A stretch of 33,365 nt of DNA, taken from positions 1-33,365 of the forward strand of contig JAKEFC010000128.1 of assembly GCA_022616235.1 (NCBI GenBank). Direction: 5' to 3'. A program made the translations under genes and the position numbers. The notes beneath the pieces are model-generated. The model was given only the letters and a program-made list of their open reading frames with translations. It made no database searches and was not told the DNA's origin. This document shows positions 16,492-23,724 of this stretch, one piece after another; position 1 is the first letter of the stretch; the number at the start of each line of letters is the position of its first letter. Origin of the DNA: Planctomycetota bacterium (GTDB taxonomy: Bacteria > Planctomycetota > UBA8108 > UBA1146 > JAKEFC01).

Positions 16492-17919
16492 CTATTTCAG
16501 GGACAGCTTCATCGTATAGCTCTTCCACGCATACTCGAACGCCGTCATGTCGATCTTCGCCCAGGTGGCCGCATACGCTTCGTCGATCGACCTCCCCTTG
16601 CGGATCTCCTTGAAGTAATTGCAGAAGGTCTCGCGATAGGTGGAGAAACCGCTCTCGAAGCAGAAGTAGACGATGGACCAAGCCATCGCGTAGTTGATCC
16701 CGGCGGTCTCGGGACCGTACATCTCGCGCTGCGACATGCGCATGAGATCGCTCGGCTTCGGGCAGACTCCGGCCTGGATCGCCTTCTTGATGTACTCCAC
16801 GCGCCAGGCGCTCGGCCGCATCTGCATCGTGTCGCGCCCGCCGCTCCGCTCGTAGTGCGCGCCGCTGAAGTAGTCGCCGAGCCCCTCGTTGAACCACTGC
16901 GGCGCCTTGCCCGTGACCTCGTCGAGGTACTGGTGTAGCCCCTCGTGGTAGAGGACGAGGATCGTGTCCTCCATCTTGTCGTATTGGAAGAGATTCAACG
17001 TGCGCAGCATCGGCGAGTAGTGGCCCCCCGCGGACTGCGGCCCGCCCGCGGCCTGGTAGGCTGCCCTGCTCTCGTGCACCAGGATCACGAACTTGCGCGC
17101 GGTGTCCGCGATGTCCGGAAACGCCTTGTCGTAGAGGCGCCGGATCAATTCCGCGTGCCTGCCGATCTCGTCGGCGAACTCTTGCGACACCGGCGTCTTG
17201 ACGATGTAATTCTCCGTCTCGCTCGTGTAGGTCTTTTCCCAGGCGGGGCCCTTGCGGACCTGCTGCAGCTCTTTCAAGAAGCGCTCCGCGTAGCGGTTGT
17301 CGCACTGTTGCGCTCGTTCGAGATCCTTTGCCGACTCATCGTACCGATCGAGCCGCATCAGGGCCGCGCCGCGCGAAAACAGCGCATCTCCGTACTCGGG
17401 GTAGATCGCCAGCGCTTTCTCGCTGTTCGCGACAGCGCTCGCGTAGTCGTTCGCGAGCCAAAGATCGACTTCCGCGGCCAATCCATGCGCCTCGTAGAAC
17501 TTCGGGTTCAGCGCGATTGCGTTCCCGAGCGCCTTACGCGCCTTCTTTTCGTCGCCGAATGTGTAGTAAAGGCGCGCGAGGTGATAGTCCGGGAGCGCGC
17601 TCTCCTTGACCTTCGTACGCGCCTTTTTCAGGCGGCTCTCGACACGCAAGATCTCTTCCGCGTCCGCGCCGCTGCTGAGGATTTTCTCCAATGGACGGAT
17701 CGCATCCCGCAAGGCATCGCGCTTCTTGTCGTCGAGCGACTGCGGAATCGTGAGATTGTCGACCGGCGGCTTCTTCTCAGCTTCACCGTCCTCTTCGGCG
17801 GCTACGACGGTAGCGATGAACAACGGCCGCGCGAGCGCGGCGGCCGCCGCGACGAAGCACGCGATCACCATGAGCACGACCCAATTTACCTTCATGGCTG
17901 CCTTCATATTCGCCCTCAT
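16492..17919 (-). CDS. Secreted TPR protein with HExxH gluzincin-type metallopeptidase domain (DUF1570-like)
   Basis: 475 aa. An N-terminal hydrophobic segment (about 12-30) suggests export or membrane anchoring. TPR-like helical repeats cover about 108-215 (LARLYYTFGDEKKARKALGNAIALNP and two further units). The C-terminal domain (about 228-470) contains AGGHYSP at 297-303, the zinc motif HEGLH at 325-329, and NEG at 344-346, whose Glu345 would be the third zinc ligand as in gluzincins. All expected catalytic residues are present. From memory, DUF1570 proteins of this design are abundant in Planctomycetes; the substrate is unknown. The ATG at 17919 has GGGAGAGG upstream. It is 80 bp downstream of its degenerate paralog and immediately followed by hemH. 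Confidence 0.85.
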   Translation of the reverse strand: MRANMKAAMKVNWVVLMVIACFVAAAAALARPLFIATVVAAEEDGEAEKKPPVDNLTIPQSLDDKKRDALRDAIRPLEKILSSGADAEEILRVESRLKKARTKVKESALPDYHLARLYYTFGDEKKARKALGNAIALNPKFYEAHGLAAEVDLWLANDYASAVANSEKALAIYPEYGDALFSRGAALMRLDRYDESAKDLERAQQCDNRYAERFLKELQQVRKGPAWEKTYTSETENYIVKTPVSQEFADEIGRHAELIRRLYDKAFPDIADTARKFVILVHESRAAYQAAGGPQSAGGHYSPMLRTLNLFQYDKMEDTILVLYHEGLHQYLDEVTGKAPQWFNEGLGDYFSGAHYERSGGRDTMQMRPSAWRVEYIKKAIQAGVCPKPSDLMRMSQREMYGPETAGINYAMAWSIVYFCFESGFSTYRETFCNYFKEIRKGRSIDEAYAATWAKIDMTAFEYAWKSYTMKLSLK

Positions 17920-17999
17920 ATTTGCCTCTCCCTTTCGCGCGTCAAGTTAACCGCCGCCGAGTTCTTCCGCCACCGTTCACCCCTCCCCGCCGACCGGGC

Positions 18000-19415
18000 C
18001 TATTTGCCCGCGGCCGTCAGCTTCGGAAGCTCATCGGCGAGGTATTTCTTCCAGTCGTTCACGAAGCGCGCCGCGTCGAGCTTGCCGAAGCTCGCTTGGT
18101 GGGCGGCGTCCACCGACTTCCCCTTCTTCAGCGCCCCGTAGTAGCCCTCGAGCGCCTTCTTGTACTTCGCGTGGCCCCCCTGCTGGCAGAAGAACACGAT
18201 CGACCAGCTCTCGGAGCTGGAGAGCACGGGGTCCGTATCCAAGTCGCGCTGATTCATCTTCATCAGCGTCTCGAAGTCGATGAAGTTCGCGTTGCGAATC
18301 GCCTGCACGATCGACGCGGGCGCTCCGCGCACCGGTTGGACCCAGAGGTCCTTGTCATCGATCAGCTCGAGGAAGGCGGGCTCCATGAATCGCTGTACGC
18401 CGAGGAGCAGCCACGGCGGATGGCCTTCTCCGAAGTGACGGTGAAAGACGAATGCGGCGACCGCGCCCTTCAAGGACGGCACTAGCCTCTCGAAGAGGTC
18501 CGTGTTCGCGATCTTCACGCGGTCGAACACGGGGGAGTAATGGCCGCCTCCTCGCATCGCGCCCCCCGCGATGACGTATTCCTTCGAACTCGTGTAGACG
18601 TAGATGTCGCACTTCGCACCCTCGACCGCCGCATCGGGAAAGATCCGCCTGAGGAGGCGGAGACATCGCTCCGCCGCGTCGCCGACCTTCGCGGCGATCT
18701 CCGCCGATACCCCGGTGCGAACGGTGAAATGCTCCGTTTCCGCGACGTGCGTCGCCGCCCAACTGGCGCCGTGCTCGTAATCATCCAGCTCCTCGAGCAG
18801 CGCCGCCCTGAATTCGGTCGCTTCCAACTCGTGCGCGTGCTCGAGCAGTTTGCGCGCTTCGGGAATACGGCGCGCCTCGAGCAAGTGCAGGATCTGCCCA
18901 TCGAGCGCGGGCGGATAATCCGCGGCGAGCGCGAGCGCCTTCTCGAAGTGCGCGAGCGCCGACTTCCCATCGCCGAGCCGCTTGCACACCTCTCCAAGCT
19001 TCGCGAACGCCTCGTGAAACTCGGGGAGGAGCTGGACCGCCTCCTCCAATTCCTTGCGAGCCTTCGCCAATTCGCGCAAATGCGCATACGCGAGCCCGAG
19101 GTAGTAGTTCGTGAGGGGCACGGCGGCCTTCGGTTTGACCGAGGCGAGGACGGCCGCCGCGGCTTCCATCTCCTTCCCCGCGCTGTTCGCCTCTTCGGCA
19201 CGGCGAAACTGATCGATCGCGTCGCGGAGCAGGTCCGCTTTGGAGTCCTCCAAGTCCGCCGGTATCTTGAGATGGTCCGGCCACGAGTTTCCTTTGGGCG
19301 GCGCGGGGCTCTCTTCCGCTCCCCACGCCCCCCAAAGGAACATCGTGGCCGCTCCTCCGGCGAGGCACGCCCAGATGACGACGAGGCGCGCGCTCTTCGT
19401 ACTGCTTCGCTCCAT
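18000..19415 (-). CDS. Secreted TPR protein, paralog of the neighbouring metallopeptidase with lost zinc site
   Basis: 471 aa. The layout is the same as the next gene: an N-terminal hydrophobic segment (about 11-31), TPR-like repeats (about 100-200, including LGEVCKRLGDGKSALAHFEKALAL) and the C-terminal domain with GGGHYSP at 289-295. The conserved end block SWSIVFFCQQ and KGKSVDAAHQASFGKLD matches SWSIVYFCFE and KGRSIDEAYAATWAKID of the paralog. Where the paralog has HEGLH this protein has HRHFG (325-329), and LLLGVQRF replaces FNEGLGDY, so two or three zinc/catalytic residues are gone. It is probably a binding or regulatory pseudoenzyme. The ATG at 19415 has an excellent AGGGAGGGG. It is likely the first gene of an operon with the peptidase and hemH. 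Confidence 0.82.
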   Translation of the reverse strand: MERSSTKSARLVVIWACLAGGAATMFLWGAWGAEESPAPPKGNSWPDHLKIPADLEDSKADLLRDAIDQFRRAEEANSAGKEMEAAAAVLASVKPKAAVPLTNYYLGLAYAHLRELAKARKELEEAVQLLPEFHEAFAKLGEVCKRLGDGKSALAHFEKALALAADYPPALDGQILHLLEARRIPEARKLLEHAHELEATEFRAALLEELDDYEHGASWAATHVAETEHFTVRTGVSAEIAAKVGDAAERCLRLLRRIFPDAAVEGAKCDIYVYTSSKEYVIAGGAMRGGGHYSPVFDRVKIANTDLFERLVPSLKGAVAAFVFHRHFGEGHPPWLLLGVQRFMEPAFLELIDDKDLWVQPVRGAPASIVQAIRNANFIDFETLMKMNQRDLDTDPVLSSSESWSIVFFCQQGGHAKYKKALEGYYGALKKGKSVDAAHQASFGKLDAARFVNDWKKYLADELPKLTAAGK

Positions 19416-19452
19416 TGCCCCTCCCTGAACGAATACCGCGGGAAAGGGAGCG

Positions 19453-19481
19453 AGAATAACCCCGCCGAGTCGCACCTCCAA
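19453..19481 (-). promoter_or_regulatory. Possible promoter for the TPR-TPR-hemH operon
   Basis: On the minus strand TTGGAG (19481-19476), a 17-bp spacer and TATTCT (19458-19453) lie about 40 bp before the ATG at 19415. The matches are three and four of six. Confidence 0.35.
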
Positions 19482-19511
19482 CCAGCAGTTTTCGCGCGGC
19501 GAACCGCGGTC

Positions 19512-19540
19512 TTGACCCCCGTAGCGCACCTACCTACGAT
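19512..19540 (+). promoter_or_regulatory. Sigma-70-like promoter for the LysM lipoprotein gene
   Basis: TTGACC (19512-19517, five of six), a 17-bp spacer and TACGAT (19535-19540, four of six). Transcription would start near 19547, giving a leader of about 95 bases before the ATG at 19643. Confidence 0.5.
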
Positions 19541-19642
19541 TCGACGCGCGGCGCGCGCTCGGGCGCCGCGATGCGCGCGCCGGCTCCGCCGGATGCAGCG
19601 CCTCGTGCATACGCCGGCATCCTCCGATCGAAAGGTGACGAG

Positions 19643-20743
19643 ATGTCTCTCCTGCTCGATTCCGCCCGCTTCGAGGAGATGTTCCATTTTGAGGCACGCA
19701 GGGTGATTCGCGCGGCGCGGCGCATCGCGCACGGTATTGGAGGCGCGGCGCTGTTGCTGTTCGCGGCGGCGGCGCTTGCAACCGGTTGCGCGGGGATCGA
19801 AGAGCGGACCGCCGCGGCCGCATCCGGCGGCGACCCCGGGAGCGGCGTGGGCGCGGGCGCGGCTTCGCCGGTGGACGGCGCATCGACGTCACAGGCGCCG
19901 GAGACGATCGAGGACACCGTGGGTCCGGGCAAGGTCGTCGGCTGGATGACCGGGAGCTGGGCCACGCGCACGCGCGATCGCAAGGGGCTCCGCCTCGTCG
20001 GCGGCGCGCTCGCCTACGACATGCTCGACGTCGAGCGCGTCGGGGGACAGCCGGCGGCGGCCTCCCTGACGAGCCACGGCCTCCTCGGCATCGTCGGCCG
20101 CCACGAGAAACAGGCGCTCGACGGGAGCGGCGGCCACTGCAAGAGCCACTGGGTGTTCCCGTTCTACCGCTATCACAACTTCAACGGCGAGCGCACGGTC
20201 TATCCGCTCTTCGTCTTCCCGGTGAGCCTGCAGCCGGAAGAGTCCGTGCTCCTCGATCCCGCGCCTTGGGACTTGAGCCTGGCCGGGGGCGCGGGCGCGG
20301 CCGAGGAGCGGCTGAGCGCCGCGCCCTCCAAGGAGCGCCGCATCCAACTCCGCGAGCCGCCCGCAGCCGCGAGCGCGGCGGGGACCTCCCTCGCTAATAT
20401 CTCGGAAACGTTGCGCGCGGAGCGCGAGGCGCGTAATTCGCTTCGCGCGACCTACGAGAAGGAGCCGCTCGATGCGGACGGCGAGCCGGTCGCGGCGGCG
20501 GCGCCTTCATCCACGCGCGGCGCGCCGGCGCGAGCACCGGCGAAAGCTGCGGCCGCGGCGAGCGCGGCGACCGCGGCGAAGAGCGGATCGAGCCACAAGG
20601 TGACGCGCGGCGACACTCTGACGAGCATCGCGAAGAAGTACTACGGCTCCGGCAAGGACTGGAAGCGGATCTACGAGGCGAACCGAGGGAAGCTTCCCCA
20701 TCCGGATCGCATCAAGATCGGGATGATCCTCGCGATTCCGTAG
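19643..20743 (+). CDS. Lipoprotein with C-terminal LysM domain
   Basis: 366 aa. A long basic N-region (about 30 residues) precedes the hydrophobic stretch GGAALLLFAAAALATGC, whose Cys is a good lipobox, so the protein is probably lipid-anchored. The middle (about 70-310) has no recognisable domain: it holds GWMTGSWATRTRDRKGLRLVGG, a conserved-looking HWVFPFYRYHNFNGERTVYPLFVFP block and an Ala-rich linker. The C-terminus is one LysM domain (about 317-366, VTRGDTLTSIAKKYYG to IKIGMILAIP) for peptidoglycan binding. I chose the ATG at 19643, with AAAGGTGA upstream; an ATG at 19679 would give a more usual signal length but has its SD too close. It converges on ribBA, 14 bp away. Confidence 0.82.
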   Translation: MSLLLDSARFEEMFHFEARRVIRAARRIAHGIGGAALLLFAAAALATGCAGIEERTAAAASGGDPGSGVGAGAASPVDGASTSQAPETIEDTVGPGKVVGWMTGSWATRTRDRKGLRLVGGALAYDMLDVERVGGQPAAASLTSHGLLGIVGRHEKQALDGSGGHCKSHWVFPFYRYHNFNGERTVYPLFVFPVSLQPEESVLLDPAPWDLSLAGGAGAAEERLSAAPSKERRIQLREPPAAASAAGTSLANISETLRAEREARNSLRATYEKEPLDADGEPVAAAAPSSTRGAPARAPAKAAAAASAATAAKSGSSHKVTRGDTLTSIAKKYYGSGKDWKRIYEANRGKLPHPDRIKIGMILAIP

Positions 20744-20757
20744 CTGCCGTCAGGGGT

Positions 20758-22017
20758 TTACACGGCATCGAAGAAGTGGCCGAGCTTCCCCTTCTTCGTC
20801 TTCAGGTAGGCGTGATTCACGGGGCCCGGCCCCGGCTCCACGGGCACTCTCTCGGTCACCGTGATCCCGGACTGCGCGATGCCGTCGATCTTGGACGGGT
20901 TGTTCGTGAGCATCCGCACTTGGTCGATGCCGAACCAGCGCAGGACCGCCGCGGCATCGCCGTAGCTGCGCAGGTCCGGCGGGAAGCCTAGGCGCGCGTT
21001 CGCTTCCACCGTGTCGAGCCCCTCTTCTTGCAGGCGATAGGCTTCGATCTTCTTCGCGAGCCCGATCCCGCGCCCCTCTTGTGGCAGATAGATCAGCATG
21101 CCGGTTCCGGCGTCGCCGATCGCTTTCATCGCCATTTGCAGTTGGCCGCCGCAGTCGCAGCGCAGCGAGCCGAGGATGTCTCCAGTGAAGCAGGCGGAGT
21201 GGATGCGCACGAGGAGCGCTTCGGCATCCTTCTTGCGTTTTTGGTTGGAGAGTTTGTGGTTGGCGAGATTGCCGATGGTGAGGACCACCAGCTCTTCGCG
21301 GCTCGCGTTCTCGAACACATGGATGCGGAAAACCCCCATCGGCGTGGGAAGATCCGACGAAGAGAGATGCTTCAGCTCGGCGCCTGCCGCGAGCCTGGGC
21401 GGCGGCGAGCCCGCGCTCCTTCGATACTCGATCACGCGCGCGATGCTGCCGAGCAGGATCTCCGAGCGCCGTGCCACCTCCAAGAGATCGGGGAGGCGCG
21501 CCATGGTGCCGTCGTCCTTCATGATCTCGCAGATCACGCCGGCAGGAGCGAGCCCCGCCAGGCGCGCGAGATCCACCGCCGCCTCCGTGTGCCCGGGCCT
21601 CTCGAGGACACCGCCCTGGCGCGCGCGCAGCGGGAATACGTGGCCCGGCCGCTTGAGCTGATCCGGCCGCGTCGCGGGCGATGCGAGCAGGTTCAACGTG
21701 AGCGCGCGATCGTGCGCGGAGATCCCCGTGGAGATCCCATCGCGCGCGTCGACGGACACCGTGAACGCACAGTCGCGCGGGTCCGGCGTGGACCCGGTCA
21801 TCATCGGCAGCCCGAGGCGGTCGGCGATCTCGGCGGCGACGGGTGCGCAGATGAGCCCGCGGCCGTAGGTCGCCATGAAGCTGATCGCTTCGGGCGTCGC
21901 TTTCTCGGCCGCCATGACGAGGTCCCCCTCGTTCTCGCGGTCCTCGCTGTCGACGAGAATCACCATCTGCCCGCGCGCCAGTGCCGCGATCAGATCTTCG
22001 ACCGGAGCGATGCTCAT
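20758..22017 (-). CDS. ribBA: Bifunctional DHBP synthase / GTP cyclohydrolase II
   Basis: 419 aa. The N-terminal half makes 3,4-dihydroxy-2-butanone 4-phosphate from ribulose 5-phosphate, and the C-terminal half opens GTP; these are the two entry steps of riboflavin synthesis. RibB domain: SEDRENEGD at 24-32, TGISAHDRALT at 97-107, RPGHTEAAVDLARLAG at 140-155. RibA domain: zinc cysteines C276, C287 and C289 in ACFTGDILGSLRCDCG, and LPQEGRGIGL at 311-320. TNNPSKIDGI is typical of RibA. The ATG at 22017 has only a weak GGGAAAG upstream. I saw no FMN riboswitch in the 204-bp leader region, and no other rib gene is adjacent. Confidence 0.96.
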   Translation of the reverse strand: MSIAPVEDLIAALARGQMVILVDSEDRENEGDLVMAAEKATPEAISFMATYGRGLICAPVAAEIADRLGLPMMTGSTPDPRDCAFTVSVDARDGISTGISAHDRALTLNLLASPATRPDQLKRPGHVFPLRARQGGVLERPGHTEAAVDLARLAGLAPAGVICEIMKDDGTMARLPDLLEVARRSEILLGSIARVIEYRRSAGSPPPRLAAGAELKHLSSSDLPTPMGVFRIHVFENASREELVVLTIGNLANHKLSNQKRKKDAEALLVRIHSACFTGDILGSLRCDCGGQLQMAMKAIGDAGTGMLIYLPQEGRGIGLAKKIEAYRLQEEGLDTVEANARLGFPPDLRSYGDAAAVLRWFGIDQVRMLTNNPSKIDGIAQSGITVTERVPVEPGPGPVNHAYLKTKKGKLGHFFDAV

Positions 22018-22209
22018 GCGGAGGAGCTTTCCCAGGGAAGAGGAGCGAAGTCTCGTTGGGGCCGGAGGTTCGATGCCGCGGCCGCGTCCACGTTGCACGG
22101 AAAGAATAGCGGTCGAGATCGCCGCCGAGAAGGGGCGGAGGGCGGAAAAGTCGCGGCGGGCGGCCGTTGCTCCGCTGCCGCGGCTGCCCCGGCGAGCGAC
22201 CTCCCGGCG

Positions 22210-22215
22210 TATACT
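22210..22215 (+). promoter_or_regulatory. -10-like TATACT six bases before an ATG
   Basis: TATACT ends six bases before the ATG at 22222 of the aldehyde dehydrogenase remnant. This spacing matches promoters of leaderless transcripts. No -35 box and no ribosome site are evident. Confidence 0.3.
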
Positions 22216-22221
22216 GCGACC

Positions 22222-22652
22222 ATGACAAAAATCGGCGCCGGCAGCGGCCCTCCCGGCGATCGGTCGATCCGGCCGTACTACCTCGCGGGGCGCGCCGTCC
22301 ACGGCGCCGACTCGATTCCCGTCACGAACAAGTACGCCGGGAGGCGTTCGGGCCCGTCGCCGTGCTCTCTTCCTTCGCGGACTTCCGCGCGGCGGTGGCG
22401 GAAGCGAACGATTCCGAATACGGCCTCCAAGCGGGGGTATTCACCGCCGATCTCTCCCGCGTGCGCTACGCGTTCGATGAGATCGAGGCCGGGGCGATCG
22501 TCGTGAACGACGTGCCGAGCGTGCGCGCCGACAGTATGCCGTACGGCGGAGTGAAAGCTTCCGGTACGGGCCGGGAAGGCGTGCGCTGGGCGATGGAGGA
22601 GATGTCCGAGATCCGATTGCTGCTCCTCGCAGGCGCGCCGCCCGTGGAGTAA
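22222..22652 (+). pseudogene. Aldehyde dehydrogenase remnant with internal deletion
   Basis: Two ends of one NAD(P)-dependent aldehyde dehydrogenase are joined. Bases 22222-22340 encode a typical N-terminus of about 40 residues (PYYLAGRAVHGADSIPVTNKYAG), and from 22341, in another frame, come the last 103 residues (EAFGPVAVLSSF, NDSEYGLQAGVFT, AGAIVVNDVPS, MPYGGVKASGTGREGVRWAMEEMSE). About 330 residues, including the catalytic Cys and Glu and the cofactor site, are missing. The C-terminal signature resembles the lactaldehyde/phosphonoacetaldehyde-type branch. Both remaining ends keep good codon bias and no internal stop, which suggests a recent deletion or a collapsed assembly. The gene is on the plus strand, divergent from ribBA. 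Confidence 0.85.
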
Positions 22653-22720
22653 ACACCCGGAGGATCCGTGGCTTCGGGGCGCTCGGCTGCGGAGCCGGCG
22701 CCGTACGGCGCGCCGCCATC

Positions 22721-22732
22721 GGATAATTATCC
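22721..22732. promoter_or_regulatory. 12-bp perfect AT-rich palindrome abutting a start codon
   Basis: GGATAATTATCC is a perfect palindrome that ends one base before the ATG at 22733. It stands out in GC-rich surroundings and could be an operator or part of a -10 region. A second, GC-rich 14-bp palindrome (GCGCCGTACGGCGC) lies at 22698-22711. Confidence 0.35.
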
Positions 22733-22972
22733 ATGCACCTCTTCCTGAATCCGGCTACCGGACAATATCTCGTCGAGCTGCACGGGCGTTGGTTCGCCCT
22801 CGAGTACTTCGAGAGCGAAACCGATGCGGGTTATCGGCTCGAATCCAGCGCCGAGCCGAGTCCGCTCGCCGTCGCGCCCGCCACGATGCGCCTCATCTGG
22901 GAGGACACGGGCTGGAGCGAAGCGCGCCTCGCTGGCGCGATCGCGAGCTGCCCGCTCGAAGCGCACGCCTGA
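22733..22972 (+). CDS. Small hypothetical protein
   Basis: 79 aa, family not recognised. The sequence is acidic and aromatic (RWFALEYFESE, MRLIWEDTGWSE) with no signal peptide, membrane helix or metal motif, so a small soluble cytoplasmic protein is likely. Support for coding comes from strong G/C preference at third codon positions along its whole length and from a clean stop well before the YceI gene. No ribosome site precedes the ATG; instead the start abuts a 12-bp palindrome. It lies 80 bp after the aldehyde dehydrogenase remnant and 138 bp before the YceI gene on the same strand. A spurious open frame cannot be excluded. Confidence 0.55.
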   Translation: MHLFLNPATGQYLVELHGRWFALEYFESETDAGYRLESSAEPSPLAVAPATMRLIWEDTGWSEARLAGAIASCPLEAHA

Positions 22973-23110
22973 TCGCGGCGTTGCTTTCCTCTTTCCGCGA
23001 TCACTCCGATCGGTTGAAATGCCGCGCCCCTGGACGGGCCGCCGCCCGCCAGGACATCGAATTGCTTCGCACGAGCGCGCCGAGTACACGCAACCGAGAG
23101 GAGCCGATCG

Positions 23111-23719
23111 ATGCGATCCGCCGCCAACGCCGTGATCTACGCCGCCGCACTCTTGACGCTGTCCGTGTCGAGCGGGTGCGCGCAGACGGGGGCCAAGGCT
23201 CCTCCCGCGAACGCGGGCAGCTACACGATCGACCACGTCCACTCCACCGTGACCTTCGAGATCGAGCACCTGGGAGCGTCGCGCTTCGTCGGCCGCTTCA
23301 ATCAAGTGGCCGGAGAATTCGCGATCGATTCCGTGAGCCCCGCGAACTGCCGGGCTCGCGTCGAGATCGATTCGGGGAGCGTCGATACGAACCATCAAGG
23401 CCGCGACGAGCACCTGCGGAAGCCGGAATTCTTCGACAGCGCCGCCCATCCCAAGATCGTGTTCACGAGCGAACGCTTCGAGCCTCGAGGCGGCGGAGAC
23501 TATCGGGTTTCCGGCAACTTCACCTTCCTCGGGAAGACGATCCCGCTCATCGCCGACCTCGATTACATCGGCGTCGCCGAGAATCCGAAGTTCGGCTTTC
23601 GCACGGGGTACAAGACCGTGTTCCATCTCAAGCTGGCGGACATTGGCTTGGGGGCGCACGTCGGCGGGCTCGGAAACGATGTCATGGTGACCGTGAACAT
23701 CGAGGGCATTCGCAAGTAG
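23111..23719 (+). CDS. YceI-family lipoprotein
   Basis: 202 aa. YceI proteins form a small lipocalin-like barrel that binds isoprenoid-type lipids; their cellular role is often stress-related but not settled. The signal MRSAANAVIYAAALLTLSVSSGC ends in a lipobox Cys23, so the protein is lipid-anchored rather than free periplasmic. The YceI domain runs from about 36 to 200: YTIDHVHSTVTFEIEHLG, RFVGRFNQVAGEF, VDTNHQGRDEHLRKPEFFDSAAHP, KIVFTSERFEP, VSGNFTFLGKTIPLIADL and a closing VMVTVNIEGI. The ATG at 23111 has GAGAGGAG upstream. The stop is 5 bp from the stop of the convergent glutamate dehydrogenase gene. Confidence 0.93.
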   Translation: MRSAANAVIYAAALLTLSVSSGCAQTGAKAPPANAGSYTIDHVHSTVTFEIEHLGASRFVGRFNQVAGEFAIDSVSPANCRARVEIDSGSVDTNHQGRDEHLRKPEFFDSAAHPKIVFTSERFEPRGGGDYRVSGNFTFLGKTIPLIADLDYIGVAENPKFGFRTGYKTVFHLKLADIGLGAHVGGLGNDVMVTVNIEGIRK

Positions 23720-23724
23720 GAAAG

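Noticed and set aside
18000-19415. Upstream TPR protein as an active zinc peptidase
   Set aside because: HRHFG replaces HEGLH and the downstream Glu is absent. Nearby His residues (327, 332) do not rebuild an HExxH motif.
22018-22221. FMN riboswitch upstream of ribBA
   Set aside because: I looked for the conserved FMN aptamer segments (such as AGGGGCNGGGTG) in the leader on the minus strand and did not find them.
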